The notes: generated from the letters alone by a model not told the origin. Shown: positions 1-8,366, numbered from the stretch's first letter. The stretch is 64,000 nucleotides of DNA from Candidatus Woesearchaeota archaeon (GCA_014729995.1 WJIZ01000043.1:36294-100293), one strand, 5' to 3'. Translations and numbers: made by a program.

Positions 1-308
1 ACAGGCCTATCTGAATAGCCTATGAAATCCAGGTTTATATCCTTTAATTCCAGGCTTTTTATCTTATTGAAATTTGTGTTTTTTATTGAAATGAACTGGT
101 ATGTTACGGCTTTCTTGTCCTTATTGCCTGCAAAACCGATATTTTTCAGCGGCATCCTGATTGAGCCTGCTATCTGCCCCACCGCCTTTAATGTCGTGTA
201 ATTTGTCTTTTTTAGCATGCAGATAAGATATTTTCCTGCATCTTTTATCCGAATAGAAGGTATTTCCCTTACAATGAAATCTTCCGGACTAGCTTTAATT
301 TTGTACAT
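1..308 (-). CDS. truD: tRNA pseudouridine synthase TruD, N-terminal fragment
   Basis: Only the N-terminal ~102 residues lie in the window; the gene runs off the left edge. The reverse strand opens with MYKIKASPEDFIVREIPSIR and contains GFAGNKDKKAVTYQ at about residues 65-78, which matches the family signature around the catalytic aspartate (G-x-KD-x-x-A-x-T-x-Q). TruD makes pseudouridine 13 in tRNA. The start is the ATG at 308. The spacing to the divergent tRNA-Arg gene is about 50 bases, so the two probably share a promoter region. Identity is recognised from the motif and the N-terminal pattern. Confidence 0.85.
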   Translation of the reverse strand, partial: MYKIKASPEDFIVREIPSIRIKDAGKYLICMLKKTNYTTLKAVGQIAGSIRMPLKNIGFAGNKDKKAVTYQFISIKNTNFNKIKSLELKDINLDFIGYSDRP

Positions 309-360
309 GGATATAGATTTATGGAAATCTTTAAAAGAATAACGGGAATTCGGATATTAT

Positions 361-480
361 GCGCCTGTAGCTCAGCTTGGATATGGAAACACCAAAAAGA
401 GCGAATGCCTCCTAAGCATAGGATATGTATATACTTACTATCCGCTTTTTAGGTCCGGAGTTCAAATCTTCGCAGGCGCG
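361..480 (+). tRNA. tRNA-Arg(CCU) with two introns
   Basis: Acceptor GCGCCTG (361-367) pairs with CAGGCGC (473-479), with discriminator G480 and no encoded CCA. The T arm is CGGAG-TTCAAAT-CTTCG. Two insertions interrupt the cloverleaf. Intron 1 is 383-397 (15 nt, position 20/21): TTGG/CCAA is the central helix with bulges ATA and AAA. Intron 2 is 420-449 (30 nt, position 42/43): AAGC/GCTT central helix, bulges ATA and TTT, exon helix CCT/AGG, intron helix GGATA/TATCC. Removing both gives a 75-nt tRNA with a perfect AATGC/GCATT anticodon stem and loop CTCCTAA (anticodon CCT at 411-413). Confidence 0.93.
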
Positions 481-561
481 TTTTTTCTTTTTATTTGATT
501 AAATTCAGCTGAATTTAAAATAAACTGAAATAAATGAGAATAATAAGATTTTTTTACCGGT

Positions 562-798
562 TCATCCCCTATTCATATTCTCTTCCTTGAACTTGATTCC
601 TTTCTGTATCCAAGAAAGAAAAATGACTGCTTCCTGCTCTGACATGCCAAATAATTTAGCAAATTCCTTTGCTGAGATTTTCTTACCATGAGATTTTGTC
701 AGGAAATCCGCGATTTCTGCAGCTTTCTCTTTTTCCTTAAGGTTATATTTCCTGATTATCCTCTCGAACTCTTCCTTATGTTTTTTCAAATGCTCCAT
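562..798 (-). CDS. small helical protein, possible HTH
   Basis: This is a 78-residue, charged, mostly helical protein. The central part (about residues 25-60: KAAEIADFLTKSHGKKISAK then EFAKLFGMSEQEA) looks like a winged or tri-helical DNA-binding fold, with a conserved-looking SAKEFAKLFGMS turn. I do not recognise a named family. It sits downstream of ppdK's stop region on the opposite side, on the same strand and separated by about 30 bases, so co-transcription with ppdK is not implied (it is 3' of nothing and 5' neighbour is ppdK). Real coding is supported by its length, clean start and lack of overlap. Confidence 0.6.
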   Translation of the reverse strand: MEHLKKHKEEFERIIRKYNLKEKEKAAEIADFLTKSHGKKISAKEFAKLFGMSEQEAVIFLSWIQKGIKFKEENMNRG

Positions 799-828
799 TT
801 TAGAAAAAGACTTAAAAAATAATGAGGA

Positions 829-3456
829 TTATTTCTCATCCTCTAATGCTGCCTGAGCTGCAACAAGCCTTGCTATTGGCACCCTAAAAGGCGAGCAGCT
901 TACATAGTTCAGGCCTATCTCATGGCAGAATTTTATTGATGAAGGCTCGCCTCCATGTTCGCCGCATATGCCTAATTTGATGTCTTTTCTTGTTGATTTT
1001 CCTTTTTCGACAGCCATCTTGACAAGCTGTCCTACTCCCTCCTGGTCAAGAGCCTGGAAAGGGTCATTTTCGAGTATATTCTTATCCATGTATTCCTTGA
1101 TAAACTTTCCTGCATCGTCTCTTGAAAATCCAAAAGTCATCTGGGTCAAGTCGTTTGTCCCGAAGCTGAAAAATTCTGCTGTTTTGGCAAGCTCATCGGC
1201 AGTCAATGCTCCCCTGGGGACTTCAATCATGGTGCCTACCTTGTATTCCAGCTTTACGGAATGTTTTTTTATGGTTGCTTTTGCTATCCTGTGGACAATC
1301 TCTGCATTGAATTCCAACTCATTGTCTATGCCTACAAGAGGAATCATGATTTCGGGAACTACTTTCTGACCCTCTTTTGTAAGCTCGCATGCTGCTGAGA
1401 TTATAGCTTCTACCTGCATCTCTGCTATCTCAGGATATGTAACTACGAGCCTGCAGCCGCGATGCCCAAGCATCGGGTTAAATTCCTTTAGCTGGGATAT
1501 CTTGGAATTAATCTTGTCAACGCTTATCCCCATGTTTTCTGCAATCTCTTTTATGTCTTCTTTATCTTCTGGGAGGAATTCATGCAGGGGCGGATCCAAG
1601 AGCCTTATGGTTACAGGCAGACCTTTCATTGCCTTGAAAATGGCAAGGAAATCCTCTTTCTGGTAAGGCAGTAATTTTGCCAATGCTTTTTCCCTTCCTT
1701 CCTTATCATAGGCTAATATCATCTCCCTTACTGCTTTGATCCTGTCCCCTTCAAAAAACATGTGCTCTGTCCTGCAAAGACCGATACCCTCTGCACCGAA
1801 TTCGCGGGCTTTCTTTGAGTCTTGTGGGGTGTCTGCGTTTGTCCTCACACCTAATTTTCTGAACTTATCAGACCATTCCATTATCAGGGAAAAATCGCCG
1901 CTTAATTCCGGATCTATTACCCTTAGCTTGTCCTTGAAGATTTCTCCTGTCGAGCCGTCAAGAGTTATTACATCGCCTTCTTTTATTTTTATGGAATCAA
2001 CTACAAATTCGTGATCGGACTCTGATACCTTTACGTCTCCTGCTCCTGCCACGCAGCATTTTCCCATTCCCCTTGCTACAACAGCAGCATGGGAAGTCAT
2101 GCCGCCCCTTGAAGTCAATATGCCCTGGGCTGCATGCATGCCCTCTATATCCTCGGGAGATGTCTCTGTCCTTACCAATATCACCTTTTTGCCTTCTTCA
2201 GCCCAATCGTGGGCTTTTTGCGCTGTGAAAACTACCTGGCCGACAGCTGCGCCGGGAGAAGCAGGAAGGCCTTTAGAAAGCATTTCCGCCTCTTCTTTTG
2301 CCACAGGATCTATCTGCTTATGCAGGAGCTTGTCTACCTGCTTCGGATCAATCCTGAGAACTGCTGTTTTTTCATCTATTAATCCTTCTTTTTCCATGTC
2401 AACTGCTATTTTTACGGCGGCAGCAGCTGTCCTTTTTCCTGTTCTGGTCTGTAAAATGTAAAGCTTTCCGTCCTGGATGGTAAATTCCATATCCTGCATG
2501 TCTCTGTAATGCTTCTCGAGCTTCCTATAGATATCGACTAACTCATCATATGCCTTTGGCATGATCTTCTTTAATTCCTGGATGTCTTTAGGGGTTCTTA
2601 TTCCTGCTACTACGTCCTCACCCTGCGCGTTCATCAAGAATTCACCGTAGAACTTGTTTTCTCCTGTTGAGGGATTTCTTGTAAAGCAGACTCCTGTTCC
2701 CGAGTTATCGCCCATGTTTCCAAACACCATTGTCTGAACATTTACTGCTGTTCCTATTAATCCCTTGATATCATTAAGTTTCCTGTAGGATATTGCCCTT
2801 GGGTTATTCCACGAGCCAAATACTGCATCTATGGACATCTGCAGCTGCTTACGGGGATCGTTGGGAAACATCTTATTTGTGGATTCCTTTATTACTTTCT
2901 TATATGATTCCACTAATTTTTTCAGATCGGCTGTTTCGAGCTCTGTATCAAGCTCTACTCCTTTCTCTTTTTTGATTTCATGGATTTTCGTCTCGAACTT
3001 ATCGTGCTCTACTCCCATAACAACATCGCCGAACATCTGCACAAATCTCCTATAAGCGTCCCAGGCAAACCTTTCGTTATTTGTTTTTTTGGCAAGGCTT
3101 AAGACTGACTCGTCGTTAAGGCCGAGATTAAGAACTGTATCCATCATTCCGGGCATGGAGATTGCTGCTCCGCTCCTTACAGAAACAAGAAGAGGATCTT
3201 CCTTATCCCCTAATTTCTTCCCTATCTTCTTTTCAAGCTGGGCAAGCTTCTCATCTATCTGTTCCAGAGCCTCATCCGGATATGTTTTATTATTCTTATA
3301 GTATGCATCGCACACCTCGGTTGTGATGGTAAAGCCGGGAGGGACGGGCACTCCAAGAGAGGTCATCTCGGCGAGGTTGGCCCCTTTGCCCCCTAAAAGA
3401 TCTTTCATCTCTTTTTTTCCTTCATCAAAAGAATATACATATTTTTTTTCTGTCAT
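829..3456 (-). CDS. ppdK: pyruvate, phosphate dikinase
   Basis: Interconverts pyruvate, ATP and phosphate with PEP, AMP and pyrophosphate, so it can serve glycolysis or gluconeogenesis. The protein is 875 residues, the usual PPDK length. Order: N-terminal ATP-grasp domain (KGANLAEMTSLGVPVPPGFT), central swivelling domain with the phosphorylated histidine in LTSRGGMTSHAAVVARG, and C-terminal PEP/pyruvate TIM barrel with GICGEHGGEPSS carrying the catalytic cysteine. I place the start at 3456 (MTEKKYVYSF), 9 codons inside the longest frame, because a strong GGTGGTG ribosome site lies just before it. All key residues appear intact. Confidence 0.97.
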   Translation of the reverse strand: MTEKKYVYSFDEGKKEMKDLLGGKGANLAEMTSLGVPVPPGFTITTEVCDAYYKNNKTYPDEALEQIDEKLAQLEKKIGKKLGDKEDPLLVSVRSGAAISMPGMMDTVLNLGLNDESVLSLAKKTNNERFAWDAYRRFVQMFGDVVMGVEHDKFETKIHEIKKEKGVELDTELETADLKKLVESYKKVIKESTNKMFPNDPRKQLQMSIDAVFGSWNNPRAISYRKLNDIKGLIGTAVNVQTMVFGNMGDNSGTGVCFTRNPSTGENKFYGEFLMNAQGEDVVAGIRTPKDIQELKKIMPKAYDELVDIYRKLEKHYRDMQDMEFTIQDGKLYILQTRTGKRTAAAAVKIAVDMEKEGLIDEKTAVLRIDPKQVDKLLHKQIDPVAKEEAEMLSKGLPASPGAAVGQVVFTAQKAHDWAEEGKKVILVRTETSPEDIEGMHAAQGILTSRGGMTSHAAVVARGMGKCCVAGAGDVKVSESDHEFVVDSIKIKEGDVITLDGSTGEIFKDKLRVIDPELSGDFSLIMEWSDKFRKLGVRTNADTPQDSKKAREFGAEGIGLCRTEHMFFEGDRIKAVREMILAYDKEGREKALAKLLPYQKEDFLAIFKAMKGLPVTIRLLDPPLHEFLPEDKEDIKEIAENMGISVDKINSKISQLKEFNPMLGHRGCRLVVTYPEIAEMQVEAIISAACELTKEGQKVVPEIMIPLVGIDNELEFNAEIVHRIAKATIKKHSVKLEYKVGTMIEVPRGALTADELAKTAEFFSFGTNDLTQMTFGFSRDDAGKFIKEYMDKNILENDPFQALDQEGVGQLVKMAVEKGKSTRKDIKLGICGEHGGEPSSIKFCHEIGLNYVSCSPFRVPIARLVAAQAALEDEK

Positions 3457-3523
3457 TTTTTCACCACCTGTTAAATTGAACAAAAATTGGATTTCAATAT
3501 AATTTATAAAGGTTGTGGGTGTG

Positions 3524-4954
3524 TTATTTCAAAACCTTTTTAAGAATCTGCATTGCCTTTTTTCCGTCTATTTTTCCCTTGAATCTGGCCATTATAATCC
3601 CCATATAAGCGCCTGGATTTAAGCCAGGCTTTTGGGTGACAATTTTTATGATTTCTTTTTCAACTTTCTCTTCGGATGCTGTTTTATAATCTTCGATATA
3701 GAATTCGCCTTTGACAATATCTGCAAGAGCATTTTCCAGGGCGCTTTTGGGAATCTGTGCATTATTTATCAACTTCAAGACATGCTCTATGTGGCTGTGC
3801 TTTATGTCTTTTTCCGGAATGCTGAAATCCCTGCTTAATTTATTAGGGACAGAGAAAAAAGCTTCTACTATAAATGAGGGCTTTAATGCTTCAAAATTGT
3901 TAAATACAGCTATAAAATAATCCTGCTTATCCTGCTTTATGACCTTTTTAGCAAGGTCTGCGCCAATTCCGTGAGTTTCAAGCTTTTTTATTTTTTCAGT
4001 GATTAGCTCAGGCAACTCGATCGAATCCAGAAGCTGCTTAGTTATTCTTATAGTTTTTACGTCTGTTTCGGGATACATCCTGTCTGCACCGGGCATCGGC
4101 CTTAGATAGGAGTTAGTGAAATCCGGCTCTGCTTTTCTCACGGATTCCCTTATTTTTTTCCCTGCCTTGAGCTGACTTAATTGTCTGCTTATCTCATAAT
4201 TAATTACCCTTGGAATTGACTTTAAATCCTGGAATCCCTTTATTTCTGTCCTGGCGCCGCTCTTGATAGAGATATTTACATCCTGCCTTATTGTGCCTAA
4301 GCCGCGCTTTACTTTTCCTGTGCTTCTCAGAATCATGCCTAATTTTCCTGCTACTTCCTTTGCGTGCTCCGGATCCCTGATATCGGGAGCTGTTCCTATT
4401 TCTATCAAGGGTATGCCCAGCCTGTCCAGCCTGTATTTTGTGTAATCCTTTTTTGCATCTATTTTCTTGGCTGCTTCCTCCTCAAGGCAGATAATCGGTA
4501 TATTTACCTTTCCCTTGCTGGTCTGTATATAGCCGTCCCGGGCTATTAAGGCAGTCCTCTGGAATCCCGATACGTTTGAGCCGTCGATTACTGTTTTTCG
4601 CATGAACTGTATCTCATCCACTATATTGGCATTAAGCAGCATAGAAATTTCCAAAGCGATTTTTAATGCTTTCTCATTGGGAGAATGGGGCGGCTCTTCA
4701 TCCAATTCGACCAAGCAGGCTGATGTTGAACATGCCTCATAAATAAATTTCTTATCCTTACTTTTTTCGTATGCTGCAGCCTTATCAACTCCCCCTGTTT
4801 CGCCTGCCACAGCCCTTAGCCTTCTTTGTATCTTGATATCAGGACTGCTGTCCCTTACGATAGAGGGGCAAGTACAAAACAGCTTTTTTGTATCAAGCTG
4901 CTGGTGAATTTCAATACCGCACTTGAATCCTATCTTAGAGCAATCTAGTTCCAT
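3524..4954 (-). CDS. gatE: Glu-tRNA(Gln) amidotransferase subunit E, short form
   Basis: GatE transfers ammonia to Glu-tRNA(Gln) with its partner GatD (not in this window). Family signatures are clear: CGIEIHQQLDTKKLFCTCPS at the N-terminus, CLVELDEEPPHSPNEKAL, MRKTVIDGSNVSGFQRTAL, LDRLGIPLIEIGTAPDI, GLGTIRQDVNISI, and RPMPGADRMYPETDV. These are GatE rather than bacterial GatB motifs. At 476 residues it is about 130-150 shorter than typical archaeal GatE. The AspRS-like GAD insertion normally found before the MPGADRMYPETD motif is missing: only about 30 residues separate RQLSQLKAG from that motif. The C-terminal helical and YqeY-like tail is present. Confidence 0.93.
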   Translation of the reverse strand: MELDCSKIGFKCGIEIHQQLDTKKLFCTCPSIVRDSSPDIKIQRRLRAVAGETGGVDKAAAYEKSKDKKFIYEACSTSACLVELDEEPPHSPNEKALKIALEISMLLNANIVDEIQFMRKTVIDGSNVSGFQRTALIARDGYIQTSKGKVNIPIICLEEEAAKKIDAKKDYTKYRLDRLGIPLIEIGTAPDIRDPEHAKEVAGKLGMILRSTGKVKRGLGTIRQDVNISIKSGARTEIKGFQDLKSIPRVINYEISRQLSQLKAGKKIRESVRKAEPDFTNSYLRPMPGADRMYPETDVKTIRITKQLLDSIELPELITEKIKKLETHGIGADLAKKVIKQDKQDYFIAVFNNFEALKPSFIVEAFFSVPNKLSRDFSIPEKDIKHSHIEHVLKLINNAQIPKSALENALADIVKGEFYIEDYKTASEEKVEKEIIKIVTQKPGLNPGAYMGIIMARFKGKIDGKKAMQILKKVLK

Positions 4955-5259
4955 CTATGGCACCAAATTGACTTTTGTTTATATTTTTTTGGTTTCATTT
5001 GTCTATTAATTCCTGACTTCGGTCATTAAAATCCACCAAAACCAATTCTGTTTCCTTTTTCATGCTATTTTTGCAGTTCACATTCATCACCCTTGTGTTT
5101 TTAGAAAAGAAGGAATGATGGCACTCAACAATAATGAGACCACATAGTGACAGCTAGAGAAATTCTGTATCTAAGCGGATTTAATGCTGTCATAGGCATG
5201 AAAGAGAAATAAGGATTATATAAATGTTATGTTTACAAAAAGCCTGAATCCGAGAAATT
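4955..5259. other. intergenic gap, no supported gene
   Basis: A 305-base gap between gatE (start side) and the PRC-barrel gene (stop side). It must contain the gatE promoter on the reverse strand. A 30-codon reverse-strand frame (4995-5087) opens after an AGGGTGATG-like stretch, but nothing else supports it. No tRNA, C/D box pair or strong hairpin was found. Confidence 0.5.
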
Positions 5260-5532
5260 TTATTCTTCACTATCTTCAGGATTATAATTCGGAACCGCTG
5301 CTTTGCTTATTATCATCACATCCCCTATGCTTTTTACAAGCTGATGGGGCACTATTACGCCTTTAGCAGATCCCAAAACCTTGCTGAGAAATGAGTTTTT
5401 TGTAGCCCTAACGCGCCAGCCGAAAATCTTGGTCTGGAGCAGGATTGACTCTTCGACATCTCCGAAGTAATCCCCATTATCTGTGAAGACTCGCATATCA
5501 AATGTGCTGTTAAGGTTTTTCATCTTTAGCAT
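5260..5532 (-). CDS. PRC-barrel domain protein
   Basis: A 90-residue protein matching small archaeal PRC-barrel proteins: a beta-rich core with D-N-G-D-Y-F-G-D-V near residues 18-26 and SAKGVIVPHQLVKSIGDVMI near residues 55-74. Such proteins occur in nearly all archaea; roles in RNA processing or cell division (CdpB family) have been proposed. The start ATG at 5532 is preceded by an AGGTGG ribosome site about 6 bases upstream. It is divergent from the lipid kinase gene across 140 bases that carry the promoters. Confidence 0.8.
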   Translation of the reverse strand: MLKMKNLNSTFDMRVFTDNGDYFGDVEESILLQTKIFGWRVRATKNSFLSKVLGSAKGVIVPHQLVKSIGDVMIISKAAVPNYNPEDSEE

Positions 5533-5672
5533 AACTGACCACCTTTATTTTAATTCAATAATAGTAACTAAGTATGTTTATATTTAAAACTTTTGTTTTG
5601 CTAATCTATGCTGGTGATTATTTTTTCCTGTTTAAAGAAAGCTTTTTATAATTATAAAAAATCTTATGCAGG

Positions 5673-6266
5673 ATGAAGTGGAATTTTTTCAGGGAGCTGG
5701 GAAGGAAGGCTGTACACCTTACAATACTCGCGTTAATAGCAGGATACTTCATTATTTTGTCTATGTACGGAAAAACTTATGCACTAATGGCGTTAATATT
5801 GGTGCTTCTTGTTTTTTTGATCCTTGAATATATAAGGCTGGACTTAGATATAAAGATACCTTTTTTGGATTTCTTCATAAGGCCAAAGGAGATTGACAGA
5901 GTTTATGGTGCAGTATATTTTATTGCTGCCAGCATAATCTGCCTTGCTGTCTTTGATTTCAGGATAGCGCTGGCTGCCTTACTAATGACTACTTTTGGCG
6001 ATATGAGCGCAGCAATAATAGGCCAAAAATTCGGCCATACCATGATTTTCAAAAAGAAAACCATTATAGGAGGGCTGATGGAATTATTTGTAAACCTGCT
6101 GATAGGTTTTATAGTGCTGGTGAATTACACCCAGATTAATATCTATACCATACTTACTATGGCATTTGTTGCTACTTCGGTTGAGACTCTGGTAGAGAAT
6201 GTGGACGACAACCTTGCTGTGCCCTTATTTACCGGCTTTGTGGGACAGCTGCTTTTGATGATGTAA
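5673..6266 (+). CDS. CTP-dependent lipid kinase / cytidylyltransferase-like membrane protein
   Basis: A 197-residue integral membrane protein with about six hydrophobic segments. The motif FGDMSAAIIGQKFG (about residues 109-122) followed by KKKTIIGGLMEL and a final ETLVENVDDNLAVPL is that of the dolichol kinase (SEC59) / diacylglycerol kinase (CTP) / CdsA superfamily, with acidic residues that bind metal and CTP. It probably phosphorylates or activates an isoprenoid lipid; the exact substrate cannot be read. A TATA box (TTTTTATAAT at about 5643) lies some 28 bases before the ATG, which suggests leaderless transcription. Confidence 0.8.
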   Translation: MKWNFFRELGRKAVHLTILALIAGYFIILSMYGKTYALMALILVLLVFLILEYIRLDLDIKIPFLDFFIRPKEIDRVYGAVYFIAASIICLAVFDFRIALAALLMTTFGDMSAAIIGQKFGHTMIFKKKTIIGGLMELFVNLLIGFIVLVNYTQINIYTILTMAFVATSVETLVENVDDNLAVPLFTGFVGQLLLMM

Positions 6267-6270
6267 CAAG

Positions 6271-6356
6271 AGTACGCCAAAAAAGCTGCGGTCAAAATCT
6301 TCTGGGCATAGCCCGTTTTGTGAAGTGGTCCCCCATGTCTTTCTTGGCTTTGTACT
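6271..6356. repeat. long imperfect inverted repeat between convergent genes
   Basis: AGTACGCCAA (6271-6280) pairs with TTGGC (6344-6348) and GTACT (6352-6356), separated by TTT. Inside are CAAAA/TTTTG (6293-6297, 6316-6320) and GGGC-ATA-GCCC (6304-6314). The repeat fills the whole gap between the lipid kinase stop and the stop of the reverse gene. It may be a bidirectional terminator or a small folded RNA; an ACA trinucleotide lies 3 bases after the stem on the + strand. Confidence 0.5.
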
Positions 6357-6357
6357 G

Positions 6358-6804
6358 TTACAGCTTATTCATAAGTATCTCGGGTGTCAGGGGCTCTACA
6401 GTCTCAAAGATTGATAAGAGCCCAGGCTTAAGTGATGCTTCCTCTGTTATTTTTGAATGAATATTGGGATTTATAGCCCATTTTTTATCTGTTATTGAGA
6501 AGGGATTTATAAAATAAATCCTAAGCGCCTCTATTCTTAAAAGTGCACCCCAATTCCGGTATAAATAATCCAGATTTTTCCTGTTGTTTAAAGTCACTAT
6601 GGATAGGTTAGGACCAAGCTTGCTGTTATCCAGCCTATTTAAGTCATCTATAGCAATGATTTTTTCCTGCTTTTCCCTGTATTTTATGGTAAAGCCGTCT
6701 TCATCGCGAGATATGCCTGTTATCTTCTTATTATAGGCGTCCCTGCTTTTGAAGTATTTTTCAGCCCAATCAAGGATGAAATGAAATATCCTGTTATCGC
6801 TCAT
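6358..6804 (-). CDS. hypothetical protein
   Basis: A 148-residue soluble protein of mixed alpha/beta character. It begins MSDNRIFHFILDWAEKYFKS, has basic and aromatic patches in the middle (YREKQEKIIAIDD, LDYLYRNWGALLRIEALRIY) and ends EPLTPEILMNKL. I do not recognise a family and see no catalytic motif, signal peptide or membrane segment. The ATG at 6804 follows a GGAAGGGG ribosome-site-like run. It is convergent with the lipid kinase gene and divergent from lgt, so it is probably transcribed alone. Confidence 0.7.
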   Translation of the reverse strand: MSDNRIFHFILDWAEKYFKSRDAYNKKITGISRDEDGFTIKYREKQEKIIAIDDLNRLDNSKLGPNLSIVTLNNRKNLDYLYRNWGALLRIEALRIYFINPFSITDKKWAINPNIHSKITEEASLKPGLLSIFETVEPLTPEILMNKL

Positions 6805-6884
6805 GTGCCCCTTCCTTTATAAGAAATTTATAAATATGTCGGATTTGAGTAAAGATATTTATATTAGTGAAGCCTCTTAAGCTT

Positions 6885-7661
6885 ATGTTTATCAATAATA
6901 TAGACCCTGTTCTTTTTAAAATCGGCATGTTCGAGATAAGGTATTATGGATTGATTTTTGTGCTGGGATTCATAATCAGTTATTTTTTTTTAGTATATTT
7001 CATAAAAAAAGGCAAGCTAGAGCTGAAGGTTAAAAAATTAGATGACTTATTCTTATACCTGGTTCTGGGAATAGTAATCGGGGCAAGGCTGTTCTATGTT
7101 TTTTTCTATTCGCCGGAAATGCTATTTGCTCCTGCCTCTATACTTAGAGTGTGGGAGGGGGGATTAGCTTTCCACGGCGGATTAATAGGGGCTATCGTTG
7201 CTGTTATCTTTTTCTCCAGAAGAAATAAGATAAAAGTTATTCAGGTTTTTGATGCACTGGCTGTTCCTGCTTCCTTGAGTCTGGCTTTCGGAAGAATAGC
7301 TAATTTTACGAACCATGAGCTTTATGGGTATGTAACTAATGTGCCCTGGTGTGTCGTGTTTAGGACTGCGGATGGCTGCAGGCACCCTTACCAGTTATAT
7401 GCTTTCCTGTCTCACTTGATAATGTTTTCTATAATTATTTATGTTTATAATAGGCAGAGAAAGGAAGGCAGCAGCTTTTGGGCATTTATCCTTGTTTACG
7501 GCGCGTTCAGATTTTTAACTGATTTCTTCAAAATAGAGTATAAGTATTTTGGCTTAGGAATAGGACAGATTGCAAGCATTATCATGGTTGGCTTAGCATT
7601 ATATGCAATTATAAAGAAAAAATTAATCGTTTTCGACACGCGGAGCAAGGATAAAGCTTAA
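6885..7661 (+). CDS. lgt: prolipoprotein diacylglyceryl transferase (Lgt-like)
   Basis: A 258-residue polytopic membrane protein with about seven hydrophobic segments. Lgt attaches a diacylglyceryl group to the lipobox cysteine of prolipoproteins. Visible signatures are IVIGARLFYV, GGLAFHGGLIGA (catalytic-region histidine), FGRIANFTNHELYG (usual R-x-G-N-F-x-N-G-E, here N-H-E), RHPYQLY and VYGAFRFLTDFF. The usual glutamate after H-P-x-Q-L-Y is missing. I choose ATG 6885 over an in-frame GTG at 6867, because a TATA box (about 6856-6865) lies some 25 bases upstream of the ATG. The 3' end overlaps the convergent PCNA gene by 39 bases. In archaea the lipid donated would have to be an ether lipid or imported diacyl lipid. 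Confidence 0.9.
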   Translation: MFINNIDPVLFKIGMFEIRYYGLIFVLGFIISYFFLVYFIKKGKLELKVKKLDDLFLYLVLGIVIGARLFYVFFYSPEMLFAPASILRVWEGGLAFHGGLIGAIVAVIFFSRRNKIKVIQVFDALAVPASLSLAFGRIANFTNHELYGYVTNVPWCVVFRTADGCRHPYQLYAFLSHLIMFSIIIYVYNRQRKEGSSFWAFILVYGAFRFLTDFFKIEYKYFGLGIGQIASIIMVGLALYAIIKKKLIVFDTRSKDKA

Positions 7662-8366
7662 CATCAGCTTATCCACTTCCTTGTAATCCAGCCTTAAGGG
7701 GTAATCCTTGCTGAAATTAATCCCGACATTTTCAGAGAGCTTGGAAGCCCCTATTATTTTTTTGAGGTATTCTATGCTGTATTTTGACCTTATCTTTGAG
7801 CCTGAATCGGATTCAATTTTGACGGGGCCGTCTTCTTTTATCTCTATTTTTACCTGGGATAATTCAGCTTCGGCCATTATGTTGAGCTTTTTGGGTTCGG
7901 CCTCAAAAGTAAGAGATTCTGCGACTATGCCTGCATCTTCCACTGCTTCGTTTAAAATGGTGCACGGCATAGAAATCCTGACAGGAAATTTTAATTCCGG
8001 AACTTTCTGCTCCTTATCCTCCAGCTCAATGATAGGAAGGGCAAATGTCCTTGTTGTGTTGCTTTTCAGCTGAATCTTTAATTTGTTGTCCAGAAGCTCC
8101 AAGGTGAGCATGTCGTTCGCTTTTGCCCTTCTTAGAATCTGCTTAAGGTTATTTAGGTTGATAGCAAGCTCAGTGTCTTCCTTAACGTCATACTCAGTGA
8201 AAGCTGAACTTAATAGCTTGAACATGACCATTGCAACATTAGCGGGGTCCATTGCTACCAGCTCTACTGCGTCCTTGCTGATATTAAAGCGGGCCTCGTT
8301 CACTAAATCCGATATAATCGCTATGCTGTCCTTTAAATAACTGGGTTCGGCTAATGTTAATTTCAT
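7623..8366 (-). CDS. pcn: DNA sliding clamp PCNA
   Basis: The replication clamp, 247 residues, forming a trimeric ring that tethers DNA polymerase and other factors to DNA. The sequence starts MKLTLAEPSYLKDSIAIISD and contains the family's D-A-V-E-L-V-A-M-D-P-A-N-V-A-M-V element, an interdomain linker near ALPIIELEDKEQKVPELKF, and LRLDYKEVDKLMLSFILAPRVE at the C-terminus. The start is set at 8366, seven codons inside the longest frame, because GGGGTG lies directly before it. The 3' end overlaps lgt in convergent orientation. Confidence 0.97.
   Translation of the reverse strand: MKLTLAEPSYLKDSIAIISDLVNEARFNISKDAVELVAMDPANVAMVMFKLLSSAFTEYDVKEDTELAINLNNLKQILRRAKANDMLTLELLDNKLKIQLKSNTTRTFALPIIELEDKEQKVPELKFPVRISMPCTILNEAVEDAGIVAESLTFEAEPKKLNIMAEAELSQVKIEIKEDGPVKIESDSGSKIRSKYSIEYLKKIIGASKLSENVGINFSKDYPLRLDYKEVDKLMLSFILAPRVEND

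Noticed and set aside
2099..2461. Forward-strand frames within ppdK and similar opposite-strand frames in other genes
   Set aside because: They mirror well-identified genes, have no motifs, and reflect codon bias of the real strand.
3524..4954. GatB instead of GatE
   Set aside because: Length is GatB-like, but the motifs (IHQQLDT-KLFC, ELDEEPP, MRKTVIDGSN, GTIRQD) are those of GatE.
4995..5087. 30-residue reverse-strand frame upstream of gatE's neighbour gap
   Set aside because: The ribosome-site-like run overlaps the start, the composition is unremarkable, and there is no motif or coupling to support a gene.
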